From: Gemmatimonadota bacterium
GTDB taxonomy: Bacteria > Gemmatimonadota > Gemmatimonadetes > Palauibacterales > KS3-K002
DNA: 52,524 nucleotides
Reading direction: 5' to 3'
NCBI GenBank assembly: GCA_020350785.1
Contig: CP070722.1
Location: 1,850,484 to 1,903,007 of the forward strand
Below are positions 33,368-41,759 of this stretch, piece after piece (position 1 is the first letter of the stretch; each line of letters begins with the position of its first letter). The notes below the pieces were generated by a model. That model was not told the DNA's origin. It saw only the letters and a program-made list of their open reading frames with translations, and searched no databases. Made by a program: the position numbers and the translations under genes.

Positions 33368-34345
33368 TCAACCTCCAAACGTCTCTGCCAACCGTGCAGC
33401 ATAATAGGTGATTATCACGTCGGCTCCCGCTCTGCGGATCGCCAACATCGTCTCCAACATCACTCGTTCCTCATCGATCCAGCCTCGTTCCGCGGCCGCC
33501 TTGATCATGCTGTACTCACCGGAGACATGATACGCCGCCACAGGATAGCCGGTCTCCTGCTTCACCCGCTGGATGACATCGAGATAAGGCACAGCCGGCT
33601 TGACCATGAGGATATCGGCACCCTCATCGATGTCCGACAGAGCCTCGCGCAACCCCTCATCGGAGTTTGCCGGATCCATCTGATAGCCACGCCGATCGCC
33701 AAATTGCGGAGCTGATTCGGCCGCCTCCCGGAACGGCCCGTAGAACGCCGAAGCGTACTTGACCGCGTACGACATGATCGGCACTTGCGAGAACCCGGAA
33801 CCATCCAGGACTTGCCGGATCGCCGAAACGCGACCGTCCATCATGTCACTCGGGGCAACCATGTCGGCGCCTGCCTCCGCATGGGACACGGCGCTACGGG
33901 ACAGTAGTTCGAGTGTGGCGTCGTTATCGACCTCGCCTCTCGCCGTCAGCACGCCGCAGTGGCCGTGGTCGGTGTATTCACACATGCACACATCAGTGAT
34001 CACCAGTAGGTCTCGAACCCGCTCCTTGATCGCCGACACCGCCCGCTGCACCACCCCGTCCGCGGCGTAGGCCCCGCTTCCCTCCGCGTCCTTCGTCGCC
34101 GGAATCCCGAACAGCAGGACTCCCCCGACCCCCATGGCCTCCAAGCGCGCCGCCTCTTCCGCCGCCGCTTCCACCGACAGCTGCTCGACGCCGGGCATCG
34201 CCTCCACTGGATGCCGCCCCTCCCGATACGTAACGAACAACGGCGCGATGAAGTCGTGCGGTTGCAGCACCGTTTCCCGAACCAGCGCTCGCAGCCTCTC
34301 CGTTCGCCGCATTCGGCGAGCCCGGTATGTCGGGAAGCGCGACAT
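33368..34345 (-). CDS. hemB: Delta-aminolevulinic acid dehydratase (porphobilinogen synthase)
   Basis: HemB condenses two 5-aminolevulinate molecules to porphobilinogen. The 325-residue product has both Schiff-base lysines, Lys 196 in [15 protein letters not shown] and Lys 249 in [14 protein letters not shown] zinc-type active site has cysteines at 120, 122 and 130 ([14 protein letters not shown]). The ATG at 34345 overlaps the hemD stop by one base; a GTG three bases earlier is also possible. GGAGG lies 7-10 bases before these starts. Confidence 0.97.
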   Translation of the reverse strand: MSRFPTYRARRMRRTERLRALVRETVLQPHDFIAPLFVTYREGRHPVEAMPGVEQLSVEAAAEEAARLEAMGVGGVLLFGIPATKDAEGSGAYAADGVVQRAVSAIKERVRDLLVITDVCMCEYTDHGHCGVLTARGEVDNDATLELLSRSAVSHAEAGADMVAPSDMMDGRVSAIRQVLDGSGFSQVPIMSYAVKYASAFYGPFREAAESAPQFGDRRGYQMDPANSDEGLREALSDIDEGADILMVKPAVPYLDVIQRVKQETGYPVAAYHVSGEYSMIKAAAERGWIDEERVMLETMLAIRRAGADVIITYYAARLAETFGG

Positions 34346-35142
34346 CACGCACCCACCTCCTCCTCAGCGAAATAGTCGCATATCGCGGTCACCAGCCCGC
34401 TGACCGTGTACGTCTCCGCCACCACATCCACCCGAACTCCGGCCGCCCGCGCCGCGTCCGCCGTAATCGGACCGATAGCCGCAACACTCGCTCGACCCAT
34501 GTCCGCTCCTGCCCGGTCGACGTAGTGGCGCACTGTCGACGCCGCGGTAAATGTCACCATGTCGAGCTCCCCTCGCGCCAGGGCGGCGCGTAGGCTCGCG
34601 ATCCCCTCCATGTCGGGTAGAGACTCGTACGCCACCACCTCATCCACTTCGGCGCCGGCCGCACGAAGCCGATCCGGCAAGACACGCCGGGCACCGGCGG
34701 CCCGTGGTAAGAGCACGCGCCGACCGGCCAACTCCTGGACCTCGCGCAGGGCCTCCGCTACCGCCTCGGCCACGTACTCCTCCGGTACCAGCCGGGGACG
34801 TGCACCACGCTCCTCCACCGCGGCCGCCGTCGCCGGACCTATAGCCGCAACAGCAATGTGCGACGGGAGCTGGCTCGTGTCCCTCAGGGCCCGGAGCTCT
34901 TGCCAGAAACGCGCCACTCCGTTCGCACTGGTGAAGACGATCCAGTCATACTCCGCCAGCCGCTCGATAGCCCGGCGCAAGGGGCCTGACTCGGCCGGAT
35001 CGGCGATTCTGATGGTGGGGAAATCCACTGCCTCGGCGCCCAGCGCCCGAAGTCCATCTATCAGGGAGGCCGCCTGACCCGCGGGGCGCGTCACGGCGAT
35101 GCGCTTTCCTCGCAACGGAGTCCCCCCGGGCCTGTCGCTCAT
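34345..35142 (-). CDS. hemD: Uroporphyrinogen-III synthase
   Basis: HemD closes hydroxymethylbilane into uroporphyrinogen III. The family is weakly conserved, but the two-domain pattern is clear. The N-terminus is [20 protein letters not shown], followed by [50 protein letters not shown] and [13 protein letters not shown]. The ATG at 35142 is chosen because GGAAG precedes it and the protein then starts at the first conserved strand. The frame remains open to 35331, with an in-frame ATG at 35166. It is the first gene of the hemD-hemB-sugar run. hemC is not adjacent. Confidence 0.93.
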   Translation of the reverse strand: MSDRPGGTPLRGKRIAVTRPAGQAASLIDGLRALGAEAVDFPTIRIADPAESGPLRRAIERLAEYDWIVFTSANGVARFWQELRALRDTSQLPSHIAVAAIGPATAAAVEERGARPRLVPEEYVAEAVAEALREVQELAGRRVLLPRAAGARRVLPDRLRAAGAEVDEVVAYESLPDMEGIASLRAALARGELDMVTFTAASTVRHYVDRAGADMGRASVAAIGPITADAARAAGVRVDVVAETYTVSGLVTAICDYFAEEEVGA

Positions 35143-35339
35143 CCGAGACACTTCCGAGGCCTCCATAAGGTGTACTCGCCGGCGACGCTGTCCGAGCCGG
35201 TCGCCAGCCAACTCAGCGAGCGCCTGATTCGAGCTGGATCGCTTCTCTTGGGCCCCCTGGCTCCCCGAATCCCGGCAGCCGGGCCGGCAACACCAGCCGA
35301 TCAATATGGCTTGGCGCCCTGCCCGCAGCAACCGAAGAA

Positions 35340-35368
35340 ATTACAGGACCGGCGCCAATCGCTGCCTA
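35340..35368 (-). promoter_or_regulatory. Candidate promoter for hemD-hemB-sugar gene run
   Basis: On the minus strand, TAGGCA (35368-35363) and TGTAAT (35345-35340) are 17 bases apart, matching the sigma-70 consensus at four and five of six positions. It would leave a leader of about 200 bases before the hemD ATG at 35142. This is a pattern match only. Confidence 0.35.
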
Positions 35369-35450
35369 ACCCGCCGGCTGGACCGTCCCGGCCCGGGGCT
35401 CGACCGCGCCCTCCTCCCCATTATTGCCGGGTGCTGCTGACGGACGCATA

Positions 35451-35479
35451 TTGTGGCTCTCAAGCTATCCGGCTATGCT
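35451..35479 (+). promoter_or_regulatory. Candidate promoter for the plus-strand orphan gene
   Basis: TTGTGG (35451-35456) and TATGCT (35474-35479) are separated by 17 bases. The -35 matches at three positions and the -10 at four. It is 49 bases upstream of the ATG at 35528, and AGGAG at 35514-35518 serves as the ribosome site. Confidence 0.45.
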
Positions 35480-35527
35480 CTGGGGGTTGATTCGCGCGTA
35501 CCCCCTGCAGGAAAGGAGTCCAGTTAG

Positions 35528-35929
35528 ATGGCCAACTTCGTGAGCGCTAACCTGAGCCACGAGATCAGCGGCAGCTTCGTGGTTTTCACCCTCGACGCGA
35601 AGCTTCGGTTCGAGCCCAAGGAGGTCGGCCACCGCTGGCTATTCCAAATCGAGTTCCGGGAGCAGGACCCGATGAAGGACGATATTCTGTCCGCCTTGCC
35701 GAAGGCCGAGGCCTTCGGCAAAGCCGATGCGCATTTGAAGCGCCACTACTTCATCCCCTCGAAGGAGGAAGTCGAGCTCTCCTTCAAGGAAGAATTCCCC
35801 GCCCACCTGGTCGATACCGAGCTGGGCAAGGAGGAAGTATACGCGAACGTGGAGGCCCTCCCCCTCGAGGCGCCTCCGGGATTCGTCCCGGCCAAGACTC
35901 GCACCAACATCACCGAGGTCGACGTCTAG
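35528..35929 (+). CDS. Conserved-looking small soluble protein of unknown function
   Basis: This is the only plus-strand gene in the window. It encodes 133 residues with no signal peptide or membrane segment and many acidic and aromatic residues. I do not recognise a family. The pattern alternates strands early on (GSFVVFTLDAKLRF, HRWLFQIEFREQDP), which suggests a beta-rich N-terminal half, then a charged helical part around KAEAFGKADAHLKRH. It has no cysteine. A good AGGAG nine bases before the ATG, a candidate promoter and a strong hairpin 58 bases after the stop make it a convincing real gene with its own transcription unit. It is divergent from hemD and convergent with rpmB. Confidence 0.8.
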   Translation: MANFVSANLSHEISGSFVVFTLDAKLRFEPKEVGHRWLFQIEFREQDPMKDDILSALPKAEAFGKADAHLKRHYFIPSKEEVELSFKEEFPAHLVDTELGKEEVYANVEALPLEAPPGFVPAKTRTNITEVDV

Positions 35930-35986
35930 GAGTAGGGCCACTTCTACCCGGCGTTCGTGGCGCCTCGACCCGCGCTCTCGAGGCAA

Positions 35987-36033
35987 AACGAGACGGCCGA
36001 CATGACTACCTCGGTCATGTCGGCCGTCTCGTT
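35987..36033. terminator. 19-bp perfect hairpin, bidirectional terminator between convergent genes
   Basis: The arms 35987-36005 and 36015-36033 are exact reverse complements over 19 bases (starting AACGAGACGGCC, ending GGCCGTCTCGTT), with a nine-base loop CTACCTCGG. It lies between the stops of the plus-strand orphan (35929) and rpmB (36067). On the minus strand the stem is followed by TTTT counting its last two bases; on the plus strand only GTTCTCC follows. It most likely ends the ribosomal supercluster transcript and may also end the orphan's. Confidence 0.85.
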
Positions 36034-36066
36034 CTCCGGAGCCCTGTCCGCCCCCCCGCGATCCGC

Positions 36067-36258
36067 CTAAGGTGCCTTCTGGACTCTCCCTGCTTTGATG
36101 CAGCGACTACACACACGTACCCGCATGACCTTGCCAGCCTCGATCACCCTGACCCGCTGCAGGTTCGGCAACCAGCGCCGTCGCGTGCGGTTGTTGGCAT
36201 GGCTCACGTTGTTGCCAACTGCAGGACCACGCCCACACGAGTAGCAGACCCTTGACAT
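36067..36258 (-). CDS. rpmB: 50S ribosomal protein L28
   Basis: L28 is a small large-subunit protein. The 63-residue product has [20 protein letters not shown] and [16 protein letters not shown]. It is the zinc-ribbon form, with cysteine pairs 5/8 and 50/53. The ATG at 36258 follows GAGGG. It ends the minus-strand supercluster, behind an unknown membrane protein, which is not its usual place. Confidence 0.97.
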   Translation of the reverse strand: MSRVCYSCGRGPAVGNNVSHANNRTRRRWLPNLQRVRVIEAGKVMRVRVCSRCIKAGRVQKAP

Positions 36259-36303
36259 TTCCCTCTTCCCTCAAAGCCATCCTGCACGGCGCAGAGTCCC
36301 AGC

Positions 36304-36834
36304 CTAAGAGCTGGGATTCCCACCGCTAGTATCAGTTCCTGGAAACACGAAATCCAGCGAATCGACCAGGAAGAAAGTGCTGTGCCCCTCAATCTTCGGC
36401 CGGTTCTCGGGTTGGAAAAAGCCTCGCTGAGCGTAGACGTCCAGCAGCGAATCGTTCAGCGCGTAAACCTGACCCGCAATGGCAATCTGGTCGCCACGCA
36501 CCACAGTCAACTCGGACTCGACCACCGATCGCTCTAGGATCAGTGGGTAACCCGCAAGGCCCGGCATATCCACCGTCAGCGCCGCGCGCCCGATACGCTC
36601 CGCGACCGTCAGCGGGCTCAGCAATATACGCTCACGCGAAAACTGCGTCGGATCAATCACGAAATCAGTAGCGGTGACCCTGGGAATCGATTCAACGGTG
36701 TCAGCTACGATCGTCCCGCTCTCGATGCTCGATGAAGCCGCGTACAGCCAGTACATGAAACCGGCCACCAATATCACAGCTACCGTGATCCATGGCCCAG
36801 TGCTCGTCTTCACTTTGCCCAGAGCGTTCGCCAT
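36304..36834 (-). CDS. Membrane-anchored protein of unknown function within the ribosomal cluster
   Basis: The 176-residue product starts with a short basic tail and one membrane segment at about 14-33 (PWITVAVILVAGFMYWLYAA). An extracytoplasmic domain of about 140 residues follows, with hydrophobic strands and no cysteine. I do not recognise a family. GAGG lies eight bases before the ATG at 36834. It sits between rplQ and rpmB, 24 bases after rplQ, and is almost certainly co-transcribed with them. The gene could be a lineage-specific envelope protein; nothing visible ties it to the ribosome. Confidence 0.78.
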   Translation of the reverse strand: MANALGKVKTSTGPWITVAVILVAGFMYWLYAASSSIESGTIVADTVESIPRVTATDFVIDPTQFSRERILLSPLTVAERIGRAALTVDMPGLAGYPLILERSVVESELTVVRGDQIAIAGQVYALNDSLLDVYAQRGFFQPENRPKIEGHSTFFLVDSLDFVFPGTDTSGGNPSS

Positions 36835-36858
36835 CTGCTTATCCTCGAGTGAAGGCGG

Positions 36859-37215
36859 TTATTCCTTGACCAGTTGCACCAGTGCAATCTCGGCACCATC
36901 GCCCTTGCGCTGTCCGATCTTCAGGATCCGCATATAGCCTCCCGCTCGCTCGGCATACCGCGGACCGAGCGTGTCAAAAAGCTTCTGCAGCGCCTGTTTG
37001 TCCGGAAGAGCTCGAGCCGCCTGTCGACGCGCGTGCAGATCTCCACGTCGCGCCAGCGTGATCAGCCGCTCCGCAAAGGGACGCAGCTCCTTCGCCTTGG
37101 CCGTAGTCGTCCTGATGCTCTCGTGCTGGAACAGACTCACCGCCATGTTCGACAGCATGGCCTTCCTATGGCTCGCTGTTCGGCCTAGCTGCCGACCTTT
37201 CCTTCTATGCCTCAC
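36859..37215 (-). CDS. rplQ: 50S ribosomal protein L17
   Basis: The 118-residue product has the family's N-terminus [20 protein letters not shown], then [15 protein letters not shown] and the C-terminal [20 protein letters not shown]. It begins with GTG at 37215, preceded by AAGG. It follows rpoA by 24 bases, the standard end of the alpha operon. Confidence 0.98.
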   Translation of the reverse strand: MRHRRKGRQLGRTASHRKAMLSNMAVSLFQHESIRTTTAKAKELRPFAERLITLARRGDLHARRQAARALPDKQALQKLFDTLGPRYAERAGGYMRILKIGQRKGDGAEIALVQLVKE

Positions 37216-37239
37216 GACCTTTGATCCCCGATGGTTCCG

Positions 37240-38286
37240 TCACTGGCTCGCGCCCTCGGCACTCTCGTTCACCAGGAACAGCTCACCGTCCTCGCCCTCC
37301 TGGAACCTCATGCCGAAACGCAAGCCGTGCTCTTGTAGGAGCTCTTCTACTTCCTCCAACGACTTCCTGCCGAAATTCTCGATCTGGAGTATCTCGTCCT
37401 CCGTCCGCCGCGCTATGTCCCCCAGGGTCTTGATATTACCCTTCTCAAGGGTGTGTCGCGAGCGCACCGAGATATCGAACTCATCGAGCGGACGATTCAC
37501 CACATCCTTGATCTTCTCGCTGACCGGGACCAGCCGCACCTCGGAGACTTGAGCATCGCCGTTGCCCGCCGCAAAACGACGCAGGTACTCGAGGTGTCTG
37601 CTCATCAGCTCGGCCGCATAGGCAACCGACTCCTCGGGACGCATCGCCCCGTTGGTCTCAACCGTCAGCGTCAGTCGGTCGAAATCCGTCCGCTGACCCA
37701 CCCGCGTCTCCTCGACGGTGAAATTTGCCCGCAAAACCGGGCTGTAAATCGAGTCGATCGTGATCAGATCGACGGGGTCATCCTTGCGACGCACATGTTG
37801 GTCGGCTAGTACGAACCCGCGTCCCCGGTTTATCAACAGCTCAAAGCGCAAGGGCCGGTCTTCGGGAAGCTCCTCCTGGAGCGTGAACAGATGCTGGTCG
37901 CGGTTGATGATGTCGACCTTCGGGTTCGATGTGATATTCCGCGCCGTAACCACTCCAGGCTCCCGAACTACCAGCTCCAACTTCGCCTCGTCGTCTCCGC
38001 CCACGACCCGCAGTACCAGTCCCCTGAACTGCTGGATGATCTGATGGACGTCCTCGATGACGCCGGGAATAGTCTGGTGCTCGTGCAGCACACCGCTGGC
38101 ACGGAAAGCCCAAATCGCCCAGCCCGGCAGCGAAGAGAGCAAAATGCGCCGCGTCGCGTTGCCAAGCGTATGCCCGTAGCCTCGCTCGAGCGGCTGAATC
38201 AAGAACTCGGCCCGCCGCCCGTCTTCCGACGCCTCTGTAACTTCTACTCGATCGGGTAGGACCCAGCCCCGTAGGTCTATCTGCAC
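37240..38286 (-). CDS. rpoA: RNA polymerase subunit alpha
   Basis: Alpha dimerises to nucleate RNA polymerase and contacts promoter UP elements and activators. The 348-residue product has the N-terminal assembly domain (EPLERGYGHTLGNATRR-like block, GVIEDVHQIIQQFRGLVLRV). Its C-terminal domain has the helix-hairpin-helix region (IKTLGDIARRTEDEILQIEN, FGRKSLEEVEELLQEHGLRF). The C-terminus adds about 25 acidic residues. The GTG start at 38286 has GGAGG eight bases upstream. It lies in the usual rpsD-rpoA-rplQ order. Confidence 0.98.
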   Translation of the reverse strand: MQIDLRGWVLPDRVEVTEASEDGRRAEFLIQPLERGYGHTLGNATRRILLSSLPGWAIWAFRASGVLHEHQTIPGVIEDVHQIIQQFRGLVLRVVGGDDEAKLELVVREPGVVTARNITSNPKVDIINRDQHLFTLQEELPEDRPLRFELLINRGRGFVLADQHVRRKDDPVDLITIDSIYSPVLRANFTVEETRVGQRTDFDRLTLTVETNGAMRPEESVAYAAELMSRHLEYLRRFAAGNGDAQVSEVRLVPVSEKIKDVVNRPLDEFDISVRSRHTLEKGNIKTLGDIARRTEDEILQIENFGRKSLEEVEELLQEHGLRFGMRFQEGEDGELFLVNESAEGASQ

Positions 38287-38369
38287 TTTCCAAACCTCCT
38301 CTGATCAGCGCCTCGGCCACTGCGCAGCCAACCTCAACCGGCAGGCGCGCCGACCATCTACCCAGCACC

Positions 38370-39005
38370 CTATTTCGAGTACAACTCGACGATCAGTTGC
38401 TCTTGAACCGCCAGCGGAATGTCGGCGCGACCGGGCTTCTCAACTATCGAGCCGGTCATCCTCTTGTGGTCCGCCTGTAGCCAGCTCAGCATCCCGTCCC
38501 CTGCCCGTGATTCGACTGCCTCCATCACCAGCGGAAGCTCCCGGCTCGATGGCTTCACCGCGATGACCATTCCTGGCCGCACCTGGTAGCTCGGTATGTC
38601 TACCGTCTCGCCTTCCACCAGAATGTGACGGTGCCGGACCAGCTGCCGCGCCGCTCTCCGCGACGGGGCGAAACCCAGCCGATACACTACGTTGTCCAGC
38701 CTCGTTTCCAGCGCCACGATCAGGTTGTCACCCGTAATCCCCTTCTCACGGCTGGCCTGCGCAAAAACCTTGCGGAACTGCGCCTCCTGCAGTCCGTAAA
38801 TCCGCCGCACCTTCTGCTTCTCCCGAAGCTGCAGCGCATAATCGGAAAGCCGTCGACGACGCGCTCGCGCCAAGCCATGTTGCCCAGGAGGATAGTTGCG
38901 CCGTTCGATTGCGCACTTCTCAGAGTGGCAACGCTTGCCCTTGAGAAACAACTTCTGCCCTTCACGCCGGCAGAGTTTGCATACCGACCCCGTGTATCTT
39001 GCCAT
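38370..39005 (-). CDS. rpsD: 30S ribosomal protein S4
   Basis: S4 is a primary 16S rRNA binder. The 211-residue product has the S4 RNA-binding domain (ETRLDNVVYRLGFAPSRRAA, HILVEGETVDIPSYQVRPGM). Four cysteines at 9, 12, 26 and 31 show the zinc-binding form. In many bacteria it represses its own operon; no leader structure is recognised here. It lies between rpsK and rpoA. Confidence 0.98.
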   Translation of the reverse strand: MARYTGSVCKLCRREGQKLFLKGKRCHSEKCAIERRNYPPGQHGLARARRRRLSDYALQLREKQKVRRIYGLQEAQFRKVFAQASREKGITGDNLIVALETRLDNVVYRLGFAPSRRAARQLVRHRHILVEGETVDIPSYQVRPGMVIAVKPSSRELPLVMEAVESRAGDGMLSWLQADHKRMTGSIVEKPGRADIPLAVQEQLIVELYSK

Positions 39006-39051
39006 CTACCTCTCTACACCACCGCTGATATTGTAACCGCTGACACCGATC

Positions 39052-39444
39052 TCAGACGCGCCGCTTCTTGGGCGGCCGACAACCATTGTGCGGGATCGGT
39101 GTTACATCCCGAATAGACCGAATCTGCAAACCCGACGACTGCAGAGCCTGGATCGCCGACTCCCGCCCGGAACCCGGACCTTGGACCCGTACGTGCACCC
39201 GCTTCATCCCCAGGCTGAGCGCCTCTCGAGCCGCGTTCTCAGCCGCCACGGTGGCCGCGAACGGCGTCGACTTCTTCGATCCCTTGAACCCCGACTTGCC
39301 CGGAGTTCCCCATACCACGGTATTCCCGGACATATCGGTAATCGTGACGATGGTGTTGTTGAAGGTCGCCTTGATGTAGGCAATCCCTTCGACACCCACG
39401 TCCTTCTTCTTCTTTGCTCCCGCTTGCTTCTTCTTAGGTGGCAT
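39052..39444 (-). CDS. rpsK: 30S ribosomal protein S11
   Basis: The 130-residue product has the S11 core: [31 protein letters not shown] and the C-terminal [17 protein letters not shown]. The N-terminus is lysine-rich, as usual. It sits 43 bases after rpsM and 46 before rpsD. Confidence 0.98.
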   Translation of the reverse strand: MPPKKKQAGAKKKKDVGVEGIAYIKATFNNTIVTITDMSGNTVVWGTPGKSGFKGSKKSTPFAATVAAENAAREALSLGMKRVHVRVQGPGSGRESAIQALQSSGLQIRSIRDVTPIPHNGCRPPKKRRV

Positions 39445-39487
39445 TCAGGGTATCTTCCAGTCGCTCGTTATCAATAACGAGACCAGG

Positions 39488-39868
39488 CTACTTGCGAGGC
39501 GCCTTCTTCTTGCCCGCTACCGTCCGCCGTGGCCCCTTCCTCGTTCTCGCGTTCGTGTGCGTCCGCTGCCCCCTCACCGGCAAACCGCGACGGTGGCGTA
39601 GACCTCGGTAAGCACCAATGTCCATCAGCCGCTTGACGTTCATCGATACTTCCGTGCGCAACGCACCCTCGACCTTGAACTTGCTCTCGATGACCCGCCG
39701 AATCTTGTTCAGGTCCTCGTCCGACAGCGAGTGCACACGCTGGTCCGGGTCGACACCCGTCTCCGCCAGTATCTGCCTGGCGCTCGCCGTGCCGATCCCG
39801 TAAATGTACGTCAGAGCGATCTCTACCCGCTTGTTGTTTGGCAAATCGACGCCCGCAATCCGTACCAT
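39488..39868 (-). CDS. rpsM: 30S ribosomal protein S13
   Basis: The 126-residue product begins [20 protein letters not shown] from the ATG at 39868. It has the helix-two-turn-helix ([20 protein letters not shown]) and the basic tail [18 protein letters not shown]. The frame extends upstream through rpmJ, but only this start gives the family N-terminus, and AGGG precedes it. It begins four bases after the rpmJ stop. Confidence 0.97.
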   Translation of the reverse strand: MVRIAGVDLPNNKRVEIALTYIYGIGTASARQILAETGVDPDQRVHSLSDEDLNKIRRVIESKFKVEGALRTEVSMNVKRLMDIGAYRGLRHRRGLPVRGQRTHTNARTRKGPRRTVAGKKKAPRK

Positions 39869-39872
39869 CGCC

Positions 39873-39989
39873 CTATCCCTGCCGCTGCTTGTGTCTGGGG
39901 TTGCGCTTGCAGATGACGCGTACAACACCGCGCCGCCGCACAAGCTTGCAATTCTCGCAAATGCGCTTAACGCTCGACCGTACCTTCAC
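39873..39989 (-). CDS. rpmJ: 50S ribosomal protein L36
   Basis: A 38-residue gene translates from GTG at 39989 to TAG at 39873 as [20 protein letters not shown] followed by a basic tail ending KQRQG. The zinc ligands are Cys 11, Cys 14, Cys 27 and His 33, so it is the zinc-binding form. GGAGAAG lies upstream. It occupies the standard place between infA and rpsM. Confidence 0.97.
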   Translation of the reverse strand: MKVRSSVKRICENCKLVRRRGVVRVICKRNPRHKQRQG

Positions 39990-40079
39990 TTCCGCACTTC
40001 TCCATTCCCTTGGGGCAGCCTTTGAACATATCCCGGCGGCCCTGAAGATCAATCCCGACCCACACAGCCCATGTCTCGC

Positions 40080-40298
40080 TCACTTATAGCGATACGTGAT
40101 CCGGCCTCTCGTCAGATCGTACGGCGAAAGCTCCACCTGAACCTTGTCACCCGGAAGGATCCGGATGTAATGCATTCGTATCTTGCCCGAAATGTGCGCC
40201 GTTATCTCGTGACCATTCTCCAACTCCACTCGGAACATCGCGTTCGGTAGAGCCTCGATCACCGTCCCGGTCATCTGAATCGATTCTTCCTTCGACAC
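40080..40298 (-). CDS. infA: Translation initiation factor IF-1
   Basis: IF-1 blocks the A site during initiation. From the GTG at 40298 the product is 72 residues, the family norm, with [40 protein letters not shown] and [16 protein letters not shown]. The frame upstream runs to a TTG at 40334 inside map, but GGAGG before this GTG and the length favour the shorter form. It lies between map and rpmJ. Confidence 0.97.
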   Translation of the reverse strand: MSKEESIQMTGTVIEALPNAMFRVELENGHEITAHISGKIRMHYIRILPGDKVQVELSPYDLTRGRITYRYK

Positions 40299-40314
40299 CC
40301 GGCGCCGTTCCTCC

Positions 40315-41079
40315 TCAGTCCTTTGACGGGACAACCGTCAGTATCCGCGGACCATCCGCCGTGACGGCGACTGTGTGTTCGAAATGAGCCGAGTACCGAC
40401 CGTCCGCCGTCACAACCGTCCACTCATCCCCCAAAGTGCGAATCTCGCGGCCACCCATGTTGAACATCGGCTCGATCGCCAACACAAGCCCAGGCTGCAA
40501 TCGCAACCCTTCGCCCGCGCGTCCGTAGTTCGGTACCTGTGGATCCTCGTGCGGCCGGCTGCCCACTCCGTGCCCAGTCAACTCGCGAGGCACACCGTAG
40601 CCCGCCTCTACCCCGACTCGCTCGATCGCCGCACTTATGTCTCCTATCCGCGCGCCCGGCCGCGCCGACTCCACACCACGGCGCAATGCTTCCTCCGTCA
40701 CGTCAAGCAAACGCCTAACCTCGGGCTCAACCTCCCCAACCGGCACTGTGATCGCACCATCACCGAAAAAGCCATCAAAGCACACACCGACATCAATGCT
40801 GACTATGTCGCCGTCCCTCAATACGCGCTGCGCCGAGGGAATGCCGTGCACAACTTCATGGTTGATGCTCGTGCACAGCGTCGACGGAAACCCATAAAGC
40901 CCCTTGAACGAAGGCGTCGCCCCATCGCTACTCCGGATCCGCTCCTCAGCCCACTCGTCCAGCGCCGCCGTGCTCACTCCAGGACGAACGCGCTCGACGA
41001 TGTTTCCCAGCACATCGCCCACAATCTCGCAGGCCCGCGCGATCAGCTGGATCTCGTCGTCGGTCTTCAGCGTAATCAA
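40315..41079 (-). CDS. map: Methionine aminopeptidase type I
   Basis: Map removes the initiator methionine. The 254-residue product has [20 protein letters not shown] and the metal ligands in [43 protein letters not shown] and FEHTVAVT. The start is placed at a TTG (41079) that overlaps the adk stop as TTGA, because [16 protein letters not shown] aligns with the family N-terminus. The ribosome site is weak, so coupling to adk is likely. Confidence 0.95.
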   Translation of the reverse strand: MITLKTDDEIQLIARACEIVGDVLGNIVERVRPGVSTAALDEWAEERIRSSDGATPSFKGLYGFPSTLCTSINHEVVHGIPSAQRVLRDGDIVSIDVGVCFDGFFGDGAITVPVGEVEPEVRRLLDVTEEALRRGVESARPGARIGDISAAIERVGVEAGYGVPRELTGHGVGSRPHEDPQVPNYGRAGEGLRLQPGLVLAIEPMFNMGGREIRTLGDEWTVVTADGRYSAHFEHTVAVTADGPRILTVVPSKD

Positions 41080-41726
41080 CTGCAACCAATAGCGCCGCGA
41101 AGGTTCTCGTACACCTCTTCCACAGAACCCACTGCCACCAGCTCTCGTAGCAACCCGGAGTCCTTCCGATACCACGCCAACAACGGCATCGTGCTCTCTC
41201 GATAGACCCGCAGGCGATTCAAAACCGTCTCCGGCTTGTCATCCTCGCGAGTCTCCAGCTCGCCTCCGCAGCGAGCGCAAGTCTCAGCCGCTGCCTCCAA
41301 CCCCGACGTGACATTGAAGACCGCCCCACACCCGCTGCACACACGACGGCCGCTCAATCGCCTCAACAGCTCAGCCTCCGGCACATCGAAGTAGACCACC
41401 GCGTCCAGCTCACACCCTCGCTCCTCGAGTAATCGCCGCAACCCCTCCGCCTGAGCTACGGTTCGCGGGAACCCGTCGAGAATGAACCCGCCTTCGGCCT
41501 CCGACCCAGCCAGAGCTTCACGAACCAGTGCCAGCACTAGTTCATCCGGCACCAGCTCGCCCCGCTCCATATAGCCCTTCGCTTCTCGGCCTAGCTCGGT
41601 GCCCTCTCGGACCGCCTCGCGCAGGATGTCACCGGTCGCGTACTTCGGGACCCGACACTCTCCCGCCAGTCGGTCTCCCTGCGTTCCCTTGCCCGCGCCC
41701 GGAGGCCCCAAGAGCACTAGATTCAC
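41076..41726 (-). CDS. adk: Adenylate kinase
   Basis: Adk interconverts AMP, ADP and ATP. The 216-residue product has the P-loop LLGPPGAGKGTQ, YATGDILREAV, GFILDGFPRTVAQAEGL and the long LID domain. The LID carries four cysteines at 130, 133, 150 and 153, the structural zinc site of many bacterial long-form enzymes. The start is a GTG at 41726. It follows secY and is coupled to map, the usual spc-operon order. Confidence 0.97.
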   Translation of the reverse strand: MNLVLLGPPGAGKGTQGDRLAGECRVPKYATGDILREAVREGTELGREAKGYMERGELVPDELVLALVREALAGSEAEGGFILDGFPRTVAQAEGLRRLLEERGCELDAVVYFDVPEAELLRRLSGRRVCSGCGAVFNVTSGLEAAAETCARCGGELETREDDKPETVLNRLRVYRESTMPLLAWYRKDSGLLRELVAVGSVEEVYENLRGAIGCS

Positions 41727-41759
41727 TTCGCCATTGCCGCTGCGGCCGAAGCCCGGCGA

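Larger units (their letters stand above)
35143..35527. other. Divergent intergenic region between hemD and the plus-strand orphan
   Basis: This 385-base stretch separates two genes read in opposite directions and must hold both promoters. I see one candidate for each direction (listed separately). The hemD frame stays open through 35331, but that part has no recognisable protein similarity or ribosome site. No tRNA, riboswitch or repeat is recognisable in it. Confidence 0.6.
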
